Source: Allomyces macrogynus ATCC 38327
Lineage: Eukaryota > Blastocladiomycota > Blastocladiomycetes > Blastocladiales > Blastocladiaceae
Assembly (NCBI GenBank): GCA_000151295.1
Contig: GG745353.1
Coordinates: 750,805 to 814,804 of the forward strand
Reading direction: 5' to 3'
DNA: 64,000 nt
Of this stretch, positions 24,146 to 35,302 are shown in pieces; the first letter of the stretch is position 1, and each line of letters opens with the position of its first letter. Below the pieces are notes generated by a model. That model was not told where the DNA came from and made no database searches. It saw only the letters and a program-made list of their open reading frames with translations. A program made the translations under genes and the position numbers.

Positions 24146-26847
24146 ATGGCCAATGCACCAGCACCACCAGCAGCTGCAACCAAAATGTACACGATCGAGT
24201 CGCCCAACGCACCCGACGAGCCCGGTTGTGGCACGGTAACCGATCATATCGCCCGAGTATCGCCGTCTGATTCGCAGCAGCCGCTGATGCGTCTGGTATG
24301 CGGGATTGTTTTGTAGCCGCGTCGCGCTGCCTACATGGCCGACCAGCCAGAGCTGCTTGGCATGATTCCGGGGATCAACTCGCTGCACGAAATGTTCCTG
24401 ACGGGCGTCAAGATCTCGTGTTCGTTGTGGTTCAGTTGATTCGGCACACTCAGTGACGTATGACTGACGCGTTTGTGCTTTTTGGACAGCGGATAAGCCC
24501 TACCTCGGCCACCGCACCAAAGACGAGAACGGTAACCTCGGTCCGTACGTGTGGACGACGTGGGGTGAGGTCTACCAGCGGGTCAAGGGCATCAGGTGCG
24601 TCGTTTCGCGCTATTCCGCGATTTCCAACTTGCGCTGCCAGATTTTGACCGTCTTCCCCGCTACCCAGCGCCGGCCTCGTCAAGCTCGGTCTCCTGCCAC
24701 AAGACCCCGTCGGCATTTTCGCGATCAACCGTCCCGAATGGATTCTCGCGCAGCAGTCGTGCTTTATGAACGCGTTTGTGACGGTGCCGCTGTACGACAC
24801 GCTCGGCGACGAGGCGCTGCAGCATATCGTGAACCAGACGGATATGCGCGTGTGCTTTGCAACGCACGATAAAGCCGAAAAACTTATGCAGGTCAAGTCG
24901 GAATTGCCGACGTTGACGACGATCGTGGTCTTGAACGAGTTCCCGGAATCGTTTGTGGCCGATGCCAAGGCGCATGGGGTCGACGTGATCGCCCTGGCCG
25001 AGTTGGAGCAGCGCGGCAAGGATCATCCGGTCGAGCCGACCAAGCCGACGCCCGACGATTTGGCGGTGGTGTCGTATACGTCGGGTGCGTTTTGGTGTTC
25101 TCCACCCTGTTGTTTGCGCCTGGGAGTCGGACTGATCAGTTTGTTTGCTCTCGTTCGACTAGGCACGACCGGGAAGCCGAAAGGGGTCATGCTCACACAC
25201 AGAAACCTCGTGTGCTTCACCAACTCGATCGAATACCTCGTGAAAAACGGCTACCTCGTATCGCTCTCCGCCGACGACGTGCACCTCTCGTACGTCTCCA
25301 TCACCGCCGCGCTTACGCTATTTCCCCGCGCGCTCCCCTCACCCACCCCTTCCCCCATCCAGATACCTGAGCCTCGCACACGGCTTCGAGCTCGTCATCC
25401 AACAACTCGTGTGCCTGTACGGCGCGCGTGCAGGTTTTTATTCTGGCGACACGCGCACGATTCTCAACGACATTGCTGAACTCAAGCCCACCGTGTTTCT
25501 GAGCGTGCCACGCGTGCTGCAACGTATCTACGACTCGGTTCTCGCCGGCGTGAAAGCCAAGGGCACCGTCGCATGGTGGGTATTCCAGACAGCGATTGCG
25601 CAAAAGAAGGCGGCGATCGCGCGCGGCCGGTTGACGCACCCGGTCTGGGACAAACTGGTGTTTGCGAGCATTCGCGTCAAGTTGGGCGGGCGGGTCAAGT
25701 TGATGCTGACAGGGTCGGCGCCGATGTACGTTGTTGCGATGCGTTCCGCGTTGGGTTGGCGCTGGATGGGTCGGACTGATTTACTCCGGGCAACTGCAGT
25801 TCCAACGACGTCAAGGATTTCCTTCGGTGCTGCTTTTCGTGCAACGTCTTCGAGGGTACGACGCTGCGCACTGCATCCCGCACCATTGACACCTGCTCAC
25901 TCTACTTCCCACTTCTCCCCCTTTAATTTCAGGCTACGGCCAGACCGAGACCTCGGCGGGTGTCGCCGTGACCTGGGCGGGCGACTACGACGCAGGCCAC
26001 GTCGGTGTGCCGCTCGCGTGCTCGGAAATCAAGTTGCGCGATATCCCGGAAATGGACTACACGAGCAACGACAAGCCGTTTCCGCGCGGTGAGGTATGCG
26101 TGCCCGACCTTCTCCACCAGGATTCCGCGTCAGGTCGTGCGCTGATCCGTCACGGCGTGCCGTCGTGTAGATTCTCTGCCGCGGCACCAACATTTTCAAG
26201 GGCTACTTCCGCAACGAGGAGAAGACGGCCGAGACGCTCGATGCCGACGGATGGTGTCATTCGGGCGACGTCGGTACGTATCGACGCTGTTCGTGCGCGA
26301 CCAGGTCGCGACATGAGCGCGAATCTTAACACCCCCACCCCCTTCCTCGATAGGCATGTGGGACGCGCAGGGCCGGCTCATGGTGATCGACCGGATCAAG
26401 GACATTTTCAAGCTCGCGCAAGGCGAGTACATTGCGCCCGAGAAAATCGAAAACGTGTACATCAAGCACGAACTCGTCGCGCAAGCCTTTGTCTACGGCG
26501 ACTCATTGCAATCTGCGCTCGTCGGCGTGATCGTGCCCGACAAGCGGCCGTTCCTCGCCTGGGCCAAGGCGCAAGGGTTCGCAACGACGGGTGACGAATC
26601 GCTCGAGAACGTTGTCAAGGTGGAGGGCGTGCGCGCGAAACTGTTGGAGGTGTTGACGGCGCACGCGCGGAATGGCGGGCTCAAGGGGTTCGAGATTGTC
26701 AAGGCGATCACCTTGGAGCCGCAACATTTCGCGGTAGAGAATAATTTGCTCACCCCGACGCTCAAGTTGCGCCGGATCGACGCGCGCAAGCGGTACCGCG
26801 CCGAGATTGATAAGATGTACGCGAGTTTGACGGCGCCAGCAGAATGA
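24146..26847 (+). CDS. Long-chain acyl-CoA synthetase, copy 1 (10 exons)
   Basis: Exons 24146-24235, 24317-24419, 24490-24595, 24669-25084, 25163-25289, 25363-25725, 25800-25855, 25933-26093, 26171-26273 and 26354-26847 give 672 residues; every phase closes. It activates long-chain fatty acids with ATP and CoA through an acyl-adenylate (ANL family). Seen: [18 protein letters not shown] (AMP-binding P-loop, split by intron 4), [10 protein letters not shown] (adenine-binding), [10 protein letters not shown], the hinge-linked C-terminal domain from [16 protein letters not shown], and a C-terminal Lys-rich helix. It lacks a C-terminal SKL-type peroxisomal signal. Its sister gene starts at 36722. 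Introns are 70-81 bases. The start is the first ATG, giving MANAPAPP before the shared TIESPNA motif. Confidence 0.95.
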
Positions 26848-27620
26848 TCAGGGCGACGTCGAAGGCGGGTGGGTTGGGGGTCGCGCGTGCGGATGCGAAC
26901 CGCGCCATCTTTTGATCGAGTGCTGGCCTCGTGGTGCATGCACGGGTCGACGTGAATACATTAGACGATGTTCTTTGTCGCTGTCGCTGTCGCCGGTCGA
27001 CCTCTGTTTGATTCGACCGCTCCGGAACTTCTCCACAGCGAGTTTCGAGTTCAACGTATTCTCTTTATACTTTGCCGGCTCCGGCCAAGGTCAGGTAGCG
27101 CTCCCAAAACCAAATTGTCAATCCATCAATCGGTCCACGGAAAACAGAAGGGACAAGGTCGGTTAACTAATCAAGCGAGTCGCCGCGCGCGCGCAGTCTC
27201 CAACGCGCGCGCACGCGGCTTCATGGGCACGGAACGTGGGGAGGGGGGGGGGGGGGGGACGAGACGTAAGGTACGCACGCGCAGGCCGGTGAGGTAACCT
27301 GAGCCATCATGAGGTAAAAAGAAAATAAAGGGTCGCACGGAACGGGTAAACAGGAACGAAAGCGGGTGAGAAGGACGAGGCTCCGGGCCTGCTGCCCGGC
27401 AATTCGAGGGGGTATGCAATCGAACACGAAGAACGAAAACGAAAAAATGGACGAAAACGACAACCGACAGCGACGCGACTTGGATGCACGCGCGTCGAAC
27501 GAGACCCGCGACTACGGCATCACATCAACCTACACGATCAACGACACAAAGCGACACGTCAGTCCCATCCGCACCCACTACCCACACCGGCACACACAAG
27601 TCACGGCGCCGCAAACCCAC
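26848..27620. other. Tail-to-tail gap between ACSL copy 1 and DYRK kinase
   Basis: About 770 bases holding both 3' flanks. It contains a CG-alternating stretch (27181-27216) and a 16-base G run. No gene is recognised. Confidence 0.5.
27243..27258. repeat. 16-base G homopolymer
   Basis: An uninterrupted run of G following GA in the gap between two convergent genes. Length could be affected by sequencing error. Confidence 0.85.
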
Positions 27621-29945
27621 CTACACTTGCGGATTGCTCCACCTCGACGCGATCCCCTTGACCGTGCCCGGCGCGACCCCAGTCGCGGTCGCCGCCTGCG
27701 TCGGCGGCGGTGGCGGCTGCTCAGCCACCAACCCACCCGACCCACGACGGCCCGCCGACGTTGGCGCGGGCCCAACAGGGATCGTTTTCGAAATCTTGCT
27801 CGCGTAGACGGGCCGCGACTGGTAGGTCCGTGGCGACGGATACGGCTTCTGCGCCGACGGCGCGGGCGCCGACAGTTGCACAATCGGTGGGAGCGCGCGC
27901 GGCATTTTCCCGCCAGTGGCCTTGCCCGAAGAGGTGGCCGACTTGCGCGCGCCGCCGAGCGACGACGACGTGGATGACGCGGAACTGAGCGGGTGCCGCA
28001 CGTCGGCGAGCCCGCGGGCTGCGGCCGAGTCGATTTGCACGATCCAGGGGTGGTGGATTGCTGCGGGGCCAACATGGAAAACCCACGAGGAGTGAGTGAC
28101 CATTGTCGGGAGGGTGGAGAAGGCGAATGCAATCAAAGACGAACCCTCGGTCGGCTTCATGCGCTTGTTCGGGTCCCAAATCAGGCACTTGGCAATGAAA
28201 TCGACAAACAGCGGCTCGTCGCGGCACTTGATGGCGTTGGCGAGCGTCTTGGCCCCGACTTTACGCGACTTGCCCTTGGAGTTGGTGAACGGTTTGGGCT
28301 CGTTGTTGGGATCTGCAGTACGCGACACCACACCGAGTCACCGTCAGCTCACTCATCTCGCCCACTCCCCACCGCCTCCATCGACACGCCAACATACCGA
28401 AAAACAAGTGCTTGCGCTCGGCAATCGCCATCAAGTCCGGGTCTGGCAGTCCAAGCACCTCCATCATGCACCAGAGCTGGTCTTGCTCGTTCTCGCCCGG
28501 GAAAATCGGGTAACCTGTAAACAGCTCGACGAGAATGCACCCGAGCGACCACATGTCGATGGCCATTTCATAAGGCGCACCGAGAATCACTTCGGGCGAC
28601 CGGTAGAAGCGCGACTGGATATACGTGTAGGCCTTTTCGCTCAAGTGGCACGACGAGCCAAAGTCGATCACCTTGATTTGCGACTTGTTGGTTGCGCGCA
28701 GCAGCACGTTTTCGCTATGGGAAGGAGTTGGTACGCGTTAGAGAACGCGCCATGGCCATACGCGCGCGGTCCGAAAAAAAAAACGTACGGCTTCAAGTCG
28801 CAATGAATGATCTGGTTGCGCCAGAGCAGGCACAGGCAGTTGAGAATCTGCACCGTGAACCGGCGAATCAGGCCGACCGAGGACCCGCGGAAATCGTTGC
28901 CCTTGATAAACTCGTAGAGGTTCATCGAGAGCAGCTCAAAGACAATGCACAGGTGGTTGCGGAACTTGAACGTCTCGATCATTTGCACACAGTTGCACGA
29001 ATCGTCGGGGTCCTGGGCATCGCGGCGAGGAGCGCGTCAGGTTTCCGGTCCGCTGTCATCAGTGCTGGCCGCCGCGCAAACACGTACCCAGCGCTTCAGG
29101 TCCTCGAGAATCCGGATCTCAATCTCGCCCTGTGACGTGAACCGCTTCTTGTTGCGAATGATCTTGAGCGCGACCTGTTCCTGCGTCTTGTGGTCGAGCG
29201 CGCGCACGACTTGGCCAAACGAGCCCTTGCCGAGCACCTCGAGGATCTCGTACCGGAACGCAATGTGGTCGTGCGGCTGGATCAGGTAGTCGCCCTTGGA
29301 GTCGTCAAAGCCTGGGATCATGGGCCGTGATCAGCATAGCGCGCGCCGACGATGCCACCGGACGGGGAATCGCACCATTGTTGGGCAACGCGTCCGACAA
29401 CCCGTTGGTCTTTTTCTTGTTGGCCGAGTAGATCGACTGGCCCCAGTAGTAGACCTCCGGATACGTGAGCACCTCGTACGTTTCAAACGAAGTGAGCTGG
29501 TTGCCGCTCGACGCGATCACGTCTACGCGCGCGCCGTGCGTCAGTTCCCCGACAACCCCCCGAAAACGCGTGATCCAGCTGCGCGGGGAGAGCACGGACC
29601 TTGCGGCGACAAGAACGTGGGCATCGGCGGCGGTGTCCTCGCGGCGGCCGCGGCAGCGGCTGCGGCCGCTGCCGCTGCAGCTGCCGTTGCATTCGCGATG
29701 CGCGGCGAACGGCGCAAAGTCGACGAGGGCGTGCGCGACGACGCGGGCGTGCGGCGCGCCGAGGACGCGGCCGAGGACGTGGCCGACATGTGGTAGGACG
29801 CCGACGCGGCGGTGCCCGGCTTGCCCGTGTCGAAACTGGCCAGGGAGTCGACGCTGCCGCGCGCCGATCGGAATGAGTCGTGGAGTGGAAGAAGGAGGCA
29901 GAGGGGGCGCGAGGCGCGTAAAACTCACCGTGATCCTCGCAACAT
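27621..29945 (-). CDS. DYRK2/Pom1-class dual-specificity kinase (8 exons)
   Basis: Minus-strand exons 29929-29945, 29568-29853, 29376-29496, 29088-29311, 28789-29012, 28398-28714, 28145-28312 and 27621-28060 give 598 residues with all phases closing. Seen: a Ser/Ala-rich N-terminus with a poly-Ala run; the DYRK N-terminal accessory motif [17 protein letters not shown]; the DYRK-homology motif leading to [20 protein letters not shown]; catalytic lysine in [16 protein letters not shown] in place of HRD, which is typical of DYRKs; DFGSS; and the activation loop [13 protein letters not shown], whose second Tyr is autophosphorylated. Pom1/DYRK2 kinases act in polarity and cell-cycle control. The C-terminal tail is Pro/Ser-rich. 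The 17-base first exon (MLRGS) and the 29497-29567 intron with a GTTTTC donor are the weakest parts of the model. Confidence 0.92.
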
Positions 29946-31007
29946 GTGGACGGTCGGTGTGGCGGAAGAGTGGTGGTGCAGCGGATCAGAGCGCGCTTGC
30001 GCGCGTGTTGCAACAAAGCGGGCGGTCACGGTGCCGAAAATAAGGTCGGCTGCAGCGGCGCCACGGGTACGACGCGAATGCACGCGGTAAGCGTGGGCAC
30101 GAGAGGACTGGCGCGGCAGCGATGCGTGCGGTGATGGGGGAGGGCCCGGCGCGTGCGTGCGTTGGACGAGCGGGGATCACGAGTGCCGGTCGGTAGGAGG
30201 GCGGCGCAGTGACTTGAGGACCACGGCGGCTCGAATGCGCCGGGTTAGCGGGTGCGCGGGCAGCAGCGGCGGCGGCGGCAGCGGCCGGCAGCGCGGTGGG
30301 CGGCGGCGGCAGCGCGGTGGTGGTGGAGGGGTGAAGACGGGGAGGAGAGGAGAGGATGGCGGGCCCGCTGCGCACGAAAGAAAAGTCGCGTGTCGCGTGT
30401 CGCGCGTGCTGCCGTCCGCTGACGTTGAGAGTTTGCCAACCAACATGCTGCGCACACCTGGGGCGCCCCCCACCCCACCGACTTCGCCAGGCCTGGGCGG
30501 CATGGCACGGGCCGCACGGGCGCGGGGGGCCGCAGCCGCGTGCACGTCTCCCGCGTGCCGGTGGCGGTCGGCGCGCGACAAGGACGCGCCAGACCGTGGC
30601 GGGCCAGCAGGGCGCGCAAGGGAGACAAGTTTGGGCGTGAGGTGTGAACGCGCGCTGCCCGTGAGACCGTCTCGCACTATGTTGCGCTCTTTCTGCAATC
30701 GTTACAAACAAAGCGCACATGTTCTGCGGTTTCGCCCACTGCTTCTATTCGCAAGCGCCGCCGGCATGCACGTCTCGTCGCGCGACGACCGCGACGAACG
30801 ATTGATAAAAGGTGCCGGGACGAGAGGATTCCGGCTCACGCCGTTATTTGCAGCGGGCGTTCCCGCTGCTCGAAGTTGCTGCAGCGGCCGGCCTGCTGCG
30901 GCTTCGAAAGCAGAGCGACACGTCCCGCGACTGTGCGATCGAGTCAGACCAGCCCGGGTGTCGACGGCGCGGCCGCCGTGCCTGTCGAGCATGTGCACGA
31001 CCATCGT
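29946..31007. other. Intergenic upstream of the DYRK kinase
   Basis: About 1,060 bases, very GC-rich, with imperfect GGC/CAGC runs around 30255-30345. It should carry the kinase promoter and the 3' flank of the small membrane-protein gene. A 320-codon plus-strand frame here is low complexity (Arg/Gly/Ala) and is not supported. Confidence 0.5.
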
Positions 31008-31370
31008 TCACGCCGACTTAGCCTTGCTGCCCTCATCGTCGTCGGTGATCGCGTGGAGCGAGTACCCTGCATCGAGAACCGGTGAGCAACTCGCGCCACG
31101 ATGTACACGCCCAGTCTAACAGGAAGTACCAATCGACGCGCCAACGGCGCATGCAATAAACAGACCGCCCCACCCGCGGCTCGAGTACTTATTGATGAGC
31201 TCGAGCTGCTCCCTCGTCAGCTTGGGCAGCCGGAACGCAAACGGCGACGTCCAGCCGGGCTGGCGGCCCGTGGGGTTGGGAGACGCGCCAGTCTGGTACG
31301 GTTTGCGTGGCGGGGCCGCCGCGGGCTTGTCGGTCCCCTGCGCGCGCGGGGTTGATGATTCGCCGGTCAT
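31008..31370 (-). CDS. Small single-pass membrane protein, unknown
   Basis: Minus-strand exons 31130-31370 and 31008-31066 give 99 residues; the intron (31067-31129, GTACTT...GCAG) closes the phase exactly. Seen: a polar Pro/Ala/Thr-rich N-terminal half; a conserved-looking FRLPKLTREQLELINKYSSR amphipathic stretch; one hydrophobic segment (WGGLFIACAVGASIGYSL); and a short acidic/basic tail, DDDEGSKAKSA. The size and layout resemble small mitochondrial or ER membrane proteins, but I do not recognise the family. Unspliced, the frame would end GTSC and lose the tail. It is divergent from the tubulin acetyltransferase, with 784 bases between the starts. Confidence 0.6.
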
Positions 31371-32154
31371 CCTTGATGCAGTTGCAGCAGCTCGAGGCGT
31401 GATCGAGCAATCTGGTCGAACGATGGTAGGCTGGCATCGGTGGCCGAGCGGAGGCGAGAACAAGTCGCGATCCGATGGGTTGGTTGACGTGGACACGCAC
31501 GTGCGATTCAGTCACCGTTCGTCTCGCGTCGTTTCGCTGCAGTGTTGCGCACTTCCAGCTCCCGGCCTGCGGAAATCATTACGGCGACGCGGGCAAACGT
31601 CCAAACGGTGCCGACTTGGTGCAATACGCGCCCATCGCTTTCTTCCATGGCCGCAATTCAGGCCACGTCCCTGCTCTCGACTTGTGTGCCGCTGTCGGAC
31701 GCCCGCTCGCCCACGTCCGCACAATCTCCCGCATCAGTCGACGAGTCGACTGCTCGCCCCACCAACGACTTGACACTTCCGACGTCCCGCGAGGGCCCCT
31801 GTCATTCGCACCGTCGGAAGACGCCACCCCCCCTCGTCCTGACCCGCCACTGGATCGACTCCACTCGCTGCCAAGGGCCGATCCACCATCCCCGACAGCG
31901 CACCCAGCCATCAGCTGCTGCCGATCGCGCTCCATAGAGGACCTCCACTCCGTCAACGCACCGCGTCCCATCCCGACTTGTCCACCGCACACGGCAGCGT
32001 CCCAACTCGTTCTCTTCACGCGCTTTACTCGATTCTCGGCCGAGAGTCATCCCCGCCACCAACTCGCTTTCTTCCCGGTCATGTCTATTGCCCAGACACC
32101 GCACGCGCGTGTCCACTCGTCGACGCTCCAGTAATTGCTTGAAACAACGCCATT
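31371..32154. other. Intergenic between divergent starts
   Basis: About 780 bases separating the small membrane-protein gene (minus) from the tubulin acetyltransferase gene (plus). It is rich in CCAC/TCCC pyrimidine tracts. I see no gene; it presumably contains both promoters. Confidence 0.5.
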
Positions 32155-33477
32155 ATGGACGTGCCCAACGATTTGGTGGCCAGTTTTTTCGCCGAGGGCG
32201 CCGTCTCGGTCGTGCAGGCCTCGGCATTCCGCCCGCCTGCGCTGTGCACGGTACAGCAGCGGCAGCGGTGCGTACCGGGGTGTTGGCGTGTGAGAAAATG
32301 GATGCGGAACGAGGTGACTGACAACGAGGCTCGATAGGCAAGAGCAGTTTGGAATGGTCTTGGACGCGCTCGGTGCCGCGTCGGCCAAGGTACGATTGCA
32401 CTGGCCGCGATGGACGAGGACTGTTGATTGACGAGACTTGAATCTGCGCGTGCTAGGCACAGTGCCTCAAGACGCCCATCACGTCCATCAAGCGGCTGCT
32501 CGACACGGACCACCGCATCTACATGCTGCGCGTCCCCTCTACCGCGAGCGACGAGCCAGATGGGTCCGCATCGCCTGGCGGGAAACCGTTCACCTGGACC
32601 GTCGTTGGGTTCCTGAAAGTCGCATCCAAGAAACTCTACTTGAACGACGGCACGGGCCAGCTCAAGGCCGTCACGCCGCTCTGCGTGCTAGATTTCTATG
32701 TCGTGGAAGGGCGCCAGCGGCAGGGGCACGGCAAGACGCTGTTTGAAGCGATGCTCGAGGTGCGTTCCCATTCCCGATGTTGTCGAGACGCGACCAAGAT
32801 TCTGACCCGGGCATGTTTTGATATGATACGCGTAGCGCGAAGACGCGTCACCCGAAGACCTCGCCTACGACCGCCCTTCGCCGCGGATGCGCGCGTTCCT
32901 CGCGAAAAACTATGGGCTCGTCGAAGCGCACGCACAGCCCAACAATTATGTCCTGTTCCGCTTTGGCGCGATGGACACGGCCGCTCCGCGTCGGCCACCT
33001 GCGGCGGCCCTGGATCCACTTCCCGTCCGACACGCGCGCCGTGCCGCTCCTCCACCGCCTGCTCCACCATCCTTCCCAACCTTCCCTGTCCACGCCGCAC
33101 CCGCTCAAGGATTGCCACGAGAACCTCGCGCGCGCGCGGCGCCAGCACCGACCGAGATCGTGGTTCTCAGCCACCACCACCACTTGCACCGTCCAAGTCC
33201 CGGCAGTTCCGGCCCAACGTCGCCCAAGCCGAGCGCCGCCGACTTGGTGGTCCCGCGGTCCACGCCGCACTCGCTCGAATCCGTTGTCGCGCAAGTCAAC
33301 CGGCTCCCCGCGCTGCCCGGTGCGCGGCATCACCAAGCCGCGTCGGTGGTCGAGTCCGCGACCGCGGCAGGCGCGCGACGCACACGACCGAGTGCACTTG
33401 CGCGGTCGACGCCCATCTTGCCGCACTTGGCCGCGTCGTCGCCGTGGACGACGGTCGGGTTGACGACCAGGCGATAA
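32155..33477 (+). CDS. Alpha-tubulin N-acetyltransferase (ATAT1/MEC-17 family)
   Basis: Exons 32155-32267, 32338-32389, 32457-32759 and 32836-33477 give 369 residues with closed phases. It acetylates Lys40 of alpha-tubulin inside the microtubule lumen, chiefly in axonemes. Seen: LGAASAKAQCLKTPITSI; the GNAT core TVVGFLKVASKKLYL; PLCVLDFYVVE, which carries the catalytic Asp; the acetyl-CoA loop RQRQGHGKTLFEAML; LAYDRPSPRMRAFLAKNYGL; and PNNYVLFRFG closing the domain at about residue 190. The remaining 180 residues are Pro/Ala/His-rich and disordered. The family is widespread in ciliated eukaryotes and absent from the common non-flagellated fungi, so it supports a zoosporic organism. Tail-to-tail with COX8. 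Confidence 0.93.
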
Positions 33478-33949
33478 GTGGGGGTTGGTGATTATCGTAG
33501 CCGTTTCTCTGTTCTCTTTCTTCTTGCATGTGTCCAAGCAATTCCAAATTTATCTTTTCCACATTGGGTGCGTGAACCAGCGGCCGCGACGAGGGGCGAG
33601 GTTGGGGGGTTCAACATTGTTGTATATTGGTTTTTCGGGGATGCCACACGGTCCCCCCCCTCACGGACAGGGACGCGCGTGGGCCGAACCCCGGCACTAC
33701 GGGCAAGCGAGAGAACGAGGATGGGGTGGAGGGCAAGACGAGAGAACGGTGGGAGGCGAACCGCCGCGGATGGAGAGTGCGCGCGCGCGCGTGCGCGAGG
33801 GAACGAGCCGTCTACAAAACCAAAAGATCAGCGTCGTGCTCCACGAAATTGACCAGAATGAACGCGAGAGAACGTACCAGGCACGCATCGCGCAAACGCC
33901 CACCGACACCAGCGCTCCACACGCTCAAGGAACGAGAAGAGCAGGGGCT
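33478..33949. other. Tail-to-tail gap, tubulin acetyltransferase / COX8
   Basis: About 470 bases holding both 3' flanks, with a short CG-alternating run near 33780-33795. No gene is seen. Confidence 0.5.
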
Positions 33950-34234
33950 TTAGATGGCACCACCCTTCTTGAGCTGGAACCACGCGCCGAAGAAGGGCGC
34001 GCCAAAGCCGGCGCCGAGGTAGAGCGTCATCTTGACGGCGAGGCCGAACTTGGAGCTCACGTCAAAGGGCAGGTTCTGCGGGATCCTGGAGCGTCAGGTC
34101 CTGGATACAAATCCTGGTCGCAGCGATGGCGTTGCTGAACATACGGCAAAGTTCTCGTTCGAGGGGTTGAAGCCCGAGCGGACAACCGACTGCGAGCGCG
34201 TGCGCAGGGCCGTGGTGCGGAGAACCGAGAACAT
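33950..34234 (-). CDS. COX8: Cytochrome c oxidase subunit Cox8 / COX7C
   Basis: Minus-strand exons 34145-34234 and 33950-34075 give 71 residues; the 69-base intron (34076-34144, GTATGT...GCAG) falls between FA and NLPFDV. This is a small nucleus-encoded subunit of respiratory complex IV in the inner membrane. Seen: an Arg/Ser-rich mitochondrial presequence (MFSVLRTTALRTRSQS); then the family core NLPFDVSSKFGLAVKMTLYL; one membrane span (LYLGAGFGAPFFGAWF); and the terminal QLKKGGAI, matching yeast Cox8 (QLKKSGAF). Too short for routine gene finding because of the split. Head-to-head with the TMEM70-like gene 199 bases away. Confidence 0.9.
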
Positions 34235-34433
34235 GGTGGATAATGCGGGGGGTTGCCAGCAGGACGGTCGCGAGGGAGAGGAGAAACGGCGCGTGCTTGA
34301 CGATGGTGCAGCTGTCGGTCACAGTGGTGACCTGAACCGGCTTCAACACGGGCGTGTGTGCGAAAAATGTGCAGCAACCTTGGACAGCGGATTCAAACGT
34401 GGGATCACATGCCCTTCCACTCCTCCACTCACC
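34235..34433. promoter_or_regulatory. Bidirectional promoter, COX8 / TMEM70-like
   Basis: Only 199 bases separate the two start codons, so both mitochondrial genes must be driven from this interval. No TATA box is evident. Confidence 0.55.
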
Positions 34434-35302
34434 ATGCTCACGACGGGGTTCACGACAGCGACGATTCGCGCCGCGACGGCGCGCCCACACTTGCTGCAAT
34501 GCCCGCTGGTGACACGCTTGCGCCCGCTGCATACGACCAAGGCGCTTCCGCCCAACGCTGAGATTGTCTACCGCGGGCACATGAACAATGCCGTGAAAGT
34601 GCTCAAGTTTTTCTCGGTCTCGTCGCTCGGGCTCTCAGCGGTCGCGCTGCCCGTGTCGCTGATGTTTGTCGACGCGGCCGCGGTTCAGGCAAACGCGGCC
34701 GTTGCGCTGATGCTCAGTCCGGGGGTCACGATTGGAGGTAAACATTGCCACAGATCTCTGCTCGATCACGAACCAAATCGCTGACTGAGGCCGCTTCCGT
34801 TGCAACAGCCACCGTCTTCTCGACCCTCTCGACGCTCGCCGCCTACAAGTTCTTCACGCCCTACGTGACGCGCATCTTCCTGGTCCGCGACACGGCGCCG
34901 TCTGCCTCACCCTCGTCCACTGCCACGACGGCGACAACCCCCTTCACGGCGACGCCCGACACGACCGTGGCGATCGAGACGCTCGACCTGCTGAACCGGC
35001 CGCGGTACACGACGGCGGCGCTGCGCGAGCTGCAATTCTCGCCCAAGCCCACCATGACTTGGGAAGCGCGCGGCGAAGTGCCCAATGGCGAGATTGGCCA
35101 GTTTATGATCATGCTGCGAAAGTCGGGCATGTCGTCAGAGATGCGCGACGTGCTCAGCTACATGTCGCAGCGGTTCCGCGCCATGACCATGTCGGAGTTG
35201 ACGCAGCGGGCCATGGCACGGCGGACCGGCGCGGGTGCGGCAGTTGGCGCGGGTGCGGCAGTTGGCGCGGCGTCGCCGTCGCCGAGCAAGGAGAGGGAGT
35301 GA
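34434..35302 (+). CDS. TMEM70-like mitochondrial inner-membrane protein
   Basis: Exons 34434-34737 and 34809-35302 give 265 residues; the phase closes. Family members sit in the inner membrane, and TMEM70 itself helps assemble ATP synthase (and complex I) in animals. Seen: a presequence-like N-terminus (MLTTGFTTATIRAATARPHL); the family signature EIVYRGHMNNAVKVLKFFS just before the first membrane hairpin (about residues 55-100); a second hydrophobic stretch (STLSTLAAYKFFTPYVTRIF); and a C-terminal matrix domain with LQFSPKPTMTWEARGE. The C-terminus has two GAGAAVGA repeats. The assignment rests on layout and the Y-x-G-x(4)-A-x(3)-KFFS pattern; TMEM186/TMEM223 relatives share it. Confidence 0.75.

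Noticed and set aside
26860..26960. Possible minus-strand tRNA, because of a GGTTCGCATCC B-box-like sequence
   Set aside because: The stems do not pair into a cloverleaf and no A-box sits at the right distance.
30157..31119. 320-codon plus-strand open frame
   Set aside because: Low-complexity Arg/Gly/Ala sequence overlapping the spliced small membrane-protein gene on the other strand; no family pattern.
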